NCBI GenBank assembly: GCA_038231775.1
Contig: JBBRKS010000146.1
Location: 1 to 10,022, forward strand
Reading direction: 5' to 3'
DNA: 10,022 bases
DNA from: Stagnihabitans sp038231775
Lineage (GTDB): Bacteria > Pseudomonadota > Alphaproteobacteria > Rhodobacterales > Rhodobacteraceae
Shown here one piece after another: positions 6,704-10,022 of the stretch. Positions within the stretch are counted from its first letter, which is position 1. Each line of letters starts with the position of its first letter. Both the position numbers and the translations under genes were made by a program. The notes under the pieces were generated by a model. The model was not told where the DNA came from and ran no database searches. It was given only the letters and a program-made list of their open reading frames with translations.

Positions 6704-6829
6704 GGCAAGCTTTCGGCCTCAGGGGGCACTACGCCTTCGCATAGGTCAGACCCCTTTTCGCGACTTTGCCCCTTGCATGTTCGTTTTCGTTCGCGTCATG
6801 GATTTGTCGGGCGAGACTTAAACTGGAAA

Positions 6830-7369
6830 ATGCCGCGGAACATGGAAGACGAAGACAAAGCGTCCGTGCTGGTGCAGGGGCGGGTGAAATGGTTCGATCC
6901 CGGCAAGGGTTTTGGCTTCATCGTCGCTGATGAGGGCGGCGGTGACATACTTCTGCATGCCAATGTGCTGCGCAACTTCGGCCAAAGCTCTGTCGCCGAT
7001 GGGGCTGCGATTTCTGCCAGAGTTCAGCAGACCTTGCGTGGCCAGCAGGCGGTCGAGGTTCTGTCGATCCAGCCGCCCGCTGGTACGGTTCTGGCCCTGG
7101 CCGAGGGCGATGTCGCAGCCACCGAAGATTATTCCGACCTGCCGCTTGAACCGGCACGGGTCAAATGGTTTGACAAGGACAAGGGCTTTGGATTTGCCAA
7201 TATCTTCGGGCGGCCCGAGGATGTCTTTGTGCATGTCGAGGTGTTGCGGGTCTCTGGCTTTGCCGATCTGCAGGCGGGCGAGGCGGTGTGCCTGCGCATC
7301 GTCGAGGGGAAACGGGGCCGGATGGCCGTACAGGTGATGTCATGGGAAGGTGCGTTGCGACAAGTGTGA
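6830..7369 (+). CDS. Cold-shock protein with two cold-shock domains
   Basis: From the ATG at 6830 this gives 179 residues. ATG 6842 and TTG 6773 are in-frame alternatives, and none has a strong ribosome binding site. Two CspA-type OB-fold domains are visible. The first, about 16-81, has RNP1 KGFGFI at 26-31 and RNP2 DILLHA at 39-44. The second, about 109-171, has RNP1 KGFGFA at 118-123 and RNP2 DVFVHV at 131-136. A linker of about 27 residues rich in Ala and acidic residues joins them. Such domains bind single-stranded RNA or DNA and loosen mRNA structure in the cytosol. Classic Csp proteins have one domain of about 70 residues; two-domain forms are common in alphaproteobacteria. RNP2 of domain one reads ILLHA instead of the usual VFVHF, losing the aromatic residue that normally stacks on bases. 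It lies between pdxH and the DUF192 gene. Confidence 0.92.
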   Translation: MPRNMEDEDKASVLVQGRVKWFDPGKGFGFIVADEGGGDILLHANVLRNFGQSSVADGAAISARVQQTLRGQQAVEVLSIQPPAGTVLALAEGDVAATEDYSDLPLEPARVKWFDKDKGFGFANIFGRPEDVFVHVEVLRVSGFADLQAGEAVCLRIVEGKRGRMAVQVMSWEGALRQV

Positions 7370-7399
7370 CGGTGGCCGGTTTGGCGGCGGCGGATGCTT

Positions 7400-7437
7400 C
7401 GGTGTCGCCCGCGGACACCGCACCTGCAAAGGCAGGT
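7400..7437 (+). terminator. Two adjacent hairpins, possible terminator or attenuator
   Basis: CGGTGTC (7400-7406) pairs perfectly with GACACCG (7414-7420) over a seven-base loop. Directly after it, ACCTGC (7422-7427) pairs with GCAGGT (7432-7437) over the loop AAAG. A run of four T follows only at 7447-7450, nine bases beyond the second stem, so this is not a standard intrinsic terminator. The hairpins lie in the 134 bases between the cold-shock gene stop and the probable GTG start of the DUF192 gene, and could limit read-through or shape mRNA ends. Confidence 0.4.
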
Positions 7438-7503
7438 CGTGCAAAGTTTTCTGTCTTGGTGGGTGCCACGGGTGCCGAGTCGACGCGTCCCGAAAGAACG
7501 CTC

Positions 7504-8016
7504 GTGAAACCTTCAGCTGTGGCTCGGGCAAAGCTGACCCTCTCAAATATCACGACCGTCGCGGCTGGATTGCTCACGCTATGCGGGGCAAGTGCGGCTT
7601 TGGCCGCGTGCGCGCCGGATTCGGTCGATCTGCGCTGGCCGGGTGGTCAGGCGCGTTTTACGGTTGAGGTCGCCGATACCCCGGGATTGCGCGAAGAAGG
7701 TCTGATGTTTCGCGACAGCATGGCCTCATCCGAAGCGATGATCTTTGTTTATCCCGCGCCACAACACGTTCATTTCTGGATGAAGAACACCCTTATTCCT
7801 CTGGATATGGTGTTTGCCGACCCGACAGGCCGCGTGACAGCCGTGCATTCCAATGCCATCCCCGGTGACCTTACGCCGATCGACGGCGGGGAGGGTGTGT
7901 CCTATGTGCTTGAAATCAATGGTGGATTGGCGGCTCGATTGGGGATAGCCCCCGGGGCCGACCTGCGGGCTGCCCTGATTGATCAGGGTAAAGCGAAATG
8001 GCGCTGCACCGAATGA
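7504..8016 (+). CDS. Secreted DUF192 family protein
   Basis: This gives 170 residues if translation starts at the GTG at 7504. That start yields a good signal peptide: basic residues 2-10, hydrophobic 16-34, and the cleavage site ALA-AC. The mature protein matches DUF192: ARFTVEVADTPGLREEGLMFRDSM, then FWMKNTLIPLDMVF and VLEINGGLAARLGI. The family is a small beta-rich fold of unknown function, often exported. Residues LAAC at 33-36 also fit a lipobox, so it could be a lipoprotein. Cys36 and Cys168, near the two ends of the mature chain, could instead form a disulfide in the periplasm. The frame is open far upstream. An ATG at 7342, inside the cold-shock gene and preceded by AGGTG, would add 54 residues that resemble no signal peptide. 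Family length favours the shorter form. Confidence 0.88.
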   Translation: MKPSAVARAKLTLSNITTVAAGLLTLCGASAALAACAPDSVDLRWPGGQARFTVEVADTPGLREEGLMFRDSMASSEAMIFVYPAPQHVHFWMKNTLIPLDMVFADPTGRVTAVHSNAIPGDLTPIDGGEGVSYVLEINGGLAARLGIAPGADLRAALIDQGKAKWRCTE

Positions 8017-8037
8017 CAGCTTTTCGCAGGCAAGTGC

Positions 8038-8066
8038 TTTTCATCCGCACCGAATCCGTCTATCAG
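8038..8066 (+). promoter_or_regulatory. Possible promoter of the tRNA-Pro gene
   Basis: TTTTCA at 8038-8043 and TATCAG at 8061-8066 are 17 bases apart, each matching the sigma-70 consensus at four of six positions. Transcription would start near 8073, about five bases before the mature tRNA, a placement that would suit a tRNA gene. It lies entirely in the space after the DUF192 stop. Confidence 0.35.
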
Positions 8067-8077
8067 GGCGTCAGGTT

Positions 8078-8154
<77 letters not shown>

Positions 8155-8291
8155 ATTTCCCCATTGACCCTAGACAAGCCCAACAGCCGGGGCGCGAGCC
8201 TTGACCCGGTCGCTGGTATCTTCGCCAATCTCTGACATCGGCACATACTGCTTTTGCCCACCGCCAGACCCTTGGCCCATCCGCCAACTAC

Positions 8292-8309
8292 TGTGAAAAC
8301 CAGTTCACA
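8292..8309. repeat. Short inverted repeat upstream of selO, possible operator
   Basis: TGTGAA (8292-8297) and TTCACA (8304-8309) are perfect reverse complements around six bases. The spacing resembles a dimeric regulator site rather than a terminator, and no T run follows. It lies 72 bases before selO in a 226-base interval (8155-8380) that otherwise shows no gene. Confidence 0.25.
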
Positions 8310-8380
8310 AGCGCTGCGCGCGCATCCAAAGCCTTGTCGCTTGCCGAAGGGCAGGCCATATCTGCGGAGATGGAGGTGCC

Positions 8381-9808
8381 ATGCTGACCTTTGACCATTC
8401 CTATGCCCGCGACCTGCCCGGCACCTATCTGCGCGAAAATCCGGCCCGGGCGCCTGCGCCGCGCCTTCTGGCGTTCAACGATGCTTTGGCAACGACGCTT
8501 GGCCTGAACCTGCCGGAAGACCCCGACACGCTGGCCCGATGGTTTTCCGGTGCGACCCTGCCCCCCGGGGCCGACCCGATTGCCATGGCCTATGCTGGCC
8601 ACCAGTTTGGCAACTTTTCTCAGCAACTGGGCGATGGCCGGGCGCATTTGCTGGGGGAAATCGTGACCCCTGAGGGCCGGTTTGATGTGCAACTGAAAGG
8701 CTCTGGCCGCACGTCATTCTCACGCGGGGGCGATGGCAAGGCGGCCGTTGGTCCGATGCTGCGCGAATATCTGATATCCGAGGCGATGGCCGCCTTGGGT
8801 GTTCCGACCACGCGCGCGCTGGCCGCGGTTGCAACGGGTGAGGATATCTTGCGCGAAACTGGCCTGCTGCCCGGCGCTGTCCTGACCCGGATCGCGGCCA
8901 GCCATATCCGCGTCGGCACTTTTCAGTTCTTTGCCGCGCGGCAGGACTTCGACCGGTTGCACGCCCTGACCGCCTACACCATCGCCCGCCACTACCCGCA
9001 TCTGGCCCCCGACGACGCCTTGGGCCTGTTTGATGCGGTGACGGCACGGCAGGTGTCGCTGATAGCGCAGTGGATGGGTCTGGGCTTTCTGCACGGGGTG
9101 ATGAACACCGACAACATGGCCCTGTCGGGTGAGACGATCGACTATGGCCCCTGCGCCTTCATGGACAACTATGCCGCTGACACGGTGTTTTCCTCCATCG
9201 ACCGGCAGGGGCGCTATGCCTATGCGAACCAACCGTTGATCCTCGCGTGGAACCTGTCGCGTCTGGCGCAGGCGCTGTTGCCTTTGCTGGACGCCGATGA
9301 GGCAAAGGCCGTGGGTCTTGCCAACCAACGGCTGGACGCGATTGCCCCCGCCTATCGCACCGCGTGGGAGGATGTGATGCGGGCCAAGCTGGGCCTTGAC
9401 GGGCAGGCCTCCGGGGATGGCACGCTGGCCGATGAATTTCTGGTGGCGATCACCGGGGCCGACTGGACCTTGTGTTTCCGCAGACTGTCCGATGCCGCTG
9501 AGGGGCGTGAGGCGGCCCTGCTGGCCCTGTTGCCCGATACCGGCCCGATGCAGGCATGGCTGCCGCGCTGGCGCAAACGGCTGGCCCCCGATGCCGCAGT
9601 GCGGCTTAGGGCAACCAATCCCGCCGTCATTCCACGCAATCACAAGGTTGAAGAGGCTCTGAACGCGGCCACCGCAGGCGACCTTGCCCCGTTTGAGGCT
9701 TTGCTGGCCGCACTCCGCGACCCCTTCAGTGACGAGCGCGGGCGTGAGGCGTTTGCGCTGCCCGCCCCCAGCGGATTTGGCCCCTATGTCACGTTTTGTG
9801 GCACCTGA
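8381..9808 (+). CDS. selO: SelO (YdiU/UPF0061) family protein adenylyltransferase
   Basis: This is a 475-residue protein, close to E. coli SelO (478). The ATG at 8381 follows GGAGG at 8372-8376. SelO is a pseudokinase-fold enzyme that binds ATP upside down and transfers AMP to Ser, Thr or Tyr of target proteins, with a role in oxidative-stress response. Visible motifs are AGHQFGNFSQQLGDGR at 72-87, Lys106 in QLKGSGRTSFSR, GDGKAAVGPMLREYLISEAM at 117-136, ASHIRVGTF at 173-181, and the catalytic-loop residues GVMNTDNM at 239-246 (Asp244, Asn245) followed by the metal-site Asp254 in DYGP. The C-terminus is YVTFCGT, with Cys473 at the place occupied by selenocysteine in eukaryotic forms. The E. 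coli activation-loop Cys272 has no counterpart: the aligned segment reads VFSSID. The gene appears to stand alone. Confidence 0.96.
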   Translation: MLTFDHSYARDLPGTYLRENPARAPAPRLLAFNDALATTLGLNLPEDPDTLARWFSGATLPPGADPIAMAYAGHQFGNFSQQLGDGRAHLLGEIVTPEGRFDVQLKGSGRTSFSRGGDGKAAVGPMLREYLISEAMAALGVPTTRALAAVATGEDILRETGLLPGAVLTRIAASHIRVGTFQFFAARQDFDRLHALTAYTIARHYPHLAPDDALGLFDAVTARQVSLIAQWMGLGFLHGVMNTDNMALSGETIDYGPCAFMDNYAADTVFSSIDRQGRYAYANQPLILAWNLSRLAQALLPLLDADEAKAVGLANQRLDAIAPAYRTAWEDVMRAKLGLDGQASGDGTLADEFLVAITGADWTLCFRRLSDAAEGREAALLALLPDTGPMQAWLPRWRKRLAPDAAVRLRATNPAVIPRNHKVEEALNAATAGDLAPFEALLAALRDPFSDERGREAFALPAPSGFGPYVTFCGT

Positions 9809-9855
9809 ACCGCCCGCAAGCCCGGTCAGAAGTGCTGGAACACTGATGCTGGCCG

Positions 9856-9885
9856 TTGACGGCGGGCCTGCGCGTGGCGTTTAGT
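9856..9885 (+). promoter_or_regulatory. Possible promoter of the XRE regulator, predicting a leaderless mRNA
   Basis: TTGACG at 9856-9861 (five of six to consensus) and TTTAGT at 9880-9885 (four of six) are 18 bases apart. A start site seven bases past the -10 falls on the A of the ATG at 9892. No Shine-Dalgarno sequence precedes that ATG, which agrees with a leaderless transcript. Confidence 0.35.
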
Positions 9886-9891
9886 GCCGCC

Positions 9892-10022
9892 ATGACCGCA
9901 CGTTCCGATATCCATGACCGCCTTGCAGCCTCACTGCGCGAAGCCCGCAAGGCGCGTGGGTTAAGCCTTGATGCGGTGGCCAAGCTGTCGGGTGTCAGCC
10001 GGTCAATGGTCAGCCAGATCGA
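9892..10022 (+). CDS. XRE-family transcriptional regulator, 3'-truncated by the window edge
   Basis: The ATG at 9892 opens a frame of 43 complete codons that continues past the window. Residues about 9-43 form the first helices of a Cro/C1-type helix-turn-helix domain: LAASLREARKARGLSLDAVA is helices one and two, and SGVSRSMVSQI is the recognition-helix region. The RGLSLDAVA-x-x-SGVSRSMVSQI pattern is typical of the short XRE regulators that carry a C-terminal cupin sensor domain, so such a domain may follow beyond the edge; this is inference. The gene begins 83 bases after the selO stop and has no visible ribosome binding site. Its targets cannot be read from this window. Confidence 0.88.
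   Translation, partial: MTARSDIHDRLAASLREARKARGLSLDAVAKLSGVSRSMVSQI

Noticed and set aside
6721..6758. AGGGG (6721-6725) and CCCCT (6751-6755) followed by T's, as a pdxH terminator
   Set aside because: The 25-base loop and five-base stem are too weak to call; termination after pdxH remains undetermined.
8155..8380. Possible integration remnant or hidden small gene after the tRNA-Pro gene
   Set aside because: No repeat of the tRNA 3' end, no integrase, and no open frame with recognisable content or a ribosome binding site; only a short inverted repeat is visible.
8720..9643. Long minus-strand open frame of about 300 codons inside selO
   Set aside because: It is fully antisense to a well-recognised gene, its translation is rich in Gly, Arg and Gln with no family signal, and such shadows are common in high-GC coding sequence.
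9812..9867. GCCCGC (9812-9817) with GCGGGC (9862-9867) as a selO terminator
   Set aside because: The loop is 44 bases, there is no T run, and a 6-bp GC match is expected by chance at this base composition.

Overview
The window looks like an ordinary chromosomal stretch of a high-GC alphaproteobacterium. The proteins resemble those of Rhodobacterales (Roseobacter/Rhodobacter relatives), judged from family resemblance read by eye: the alpha-E/transglutaminase pair, a two-domain cold-shock protein followed by a DUF192 protein, and the FabI and SelO sequence styles. No database search was run. There is no insertion sequence, integrase, CRISPR array or phage gene, and base use does not visibly shift along the window.

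Layout. Positions 2-1719 (+) hold the 3' part of an alpha-E (DUF403) gene and a transglutaminase-like protease gene overlapping it by one base. These are two members of a known peptide-modification gene set that also includes a circularly permuted ATP-grasp protein and often a proteasome-like (Anbu) peptidase. A DUF4177 gene follows (1875-2297, +). It meets a minus-strand PLP aminotransferase gene (2302-3405) tail to tail, with only four bases between the stop codons.

Positions 5948 down to 3499 (-) form a tight operon: fabI (enoyl-ACP reductase), a LysE-type exporter, gpt (xanthine/guanine phosphoribosyltransferase) and a DUF2127 membrane protein. The joints are a 4-base overlap, an 11-base gap and a 10-base gap. 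A cluster of overlapping inverted repeats (3454-3499) separates this operon from the aminotransferase gene.

Divergently from fabI runs pdxH (6101-6703, +, PLP synthesis). It is followed by a double cold-shock-domain gene (6830-7369), two adjacent hairpins (7400-7437), a secreted DUF192 protein (about 7504-8016), a tRNA-Pro(UGG) gene with encoded CCA (8078-8154), selO (8381-9808, protein AMPylase) and the first 43 codons of an XRE-type regulator running off the right edge.

Most of this is housekeeping: fatty acid synthesis, purine salvage, vitamin B6, cold-shock RNA binding, translation and redox-linked protein AMPylation. I found no convincing new multi-gene system. The points worth a second look are the alpha-E/transglutaminase pair without an adjacent peptidase, the switch-like inverted repeats at 3454-3499, the twin hairpins and uncertain start of the DUF192 gene, a SelO that lacks one partner of the E. 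coli redox-switch disulfide, and a promoter placement predicting a leaderless mRNA for the XRE regulator.
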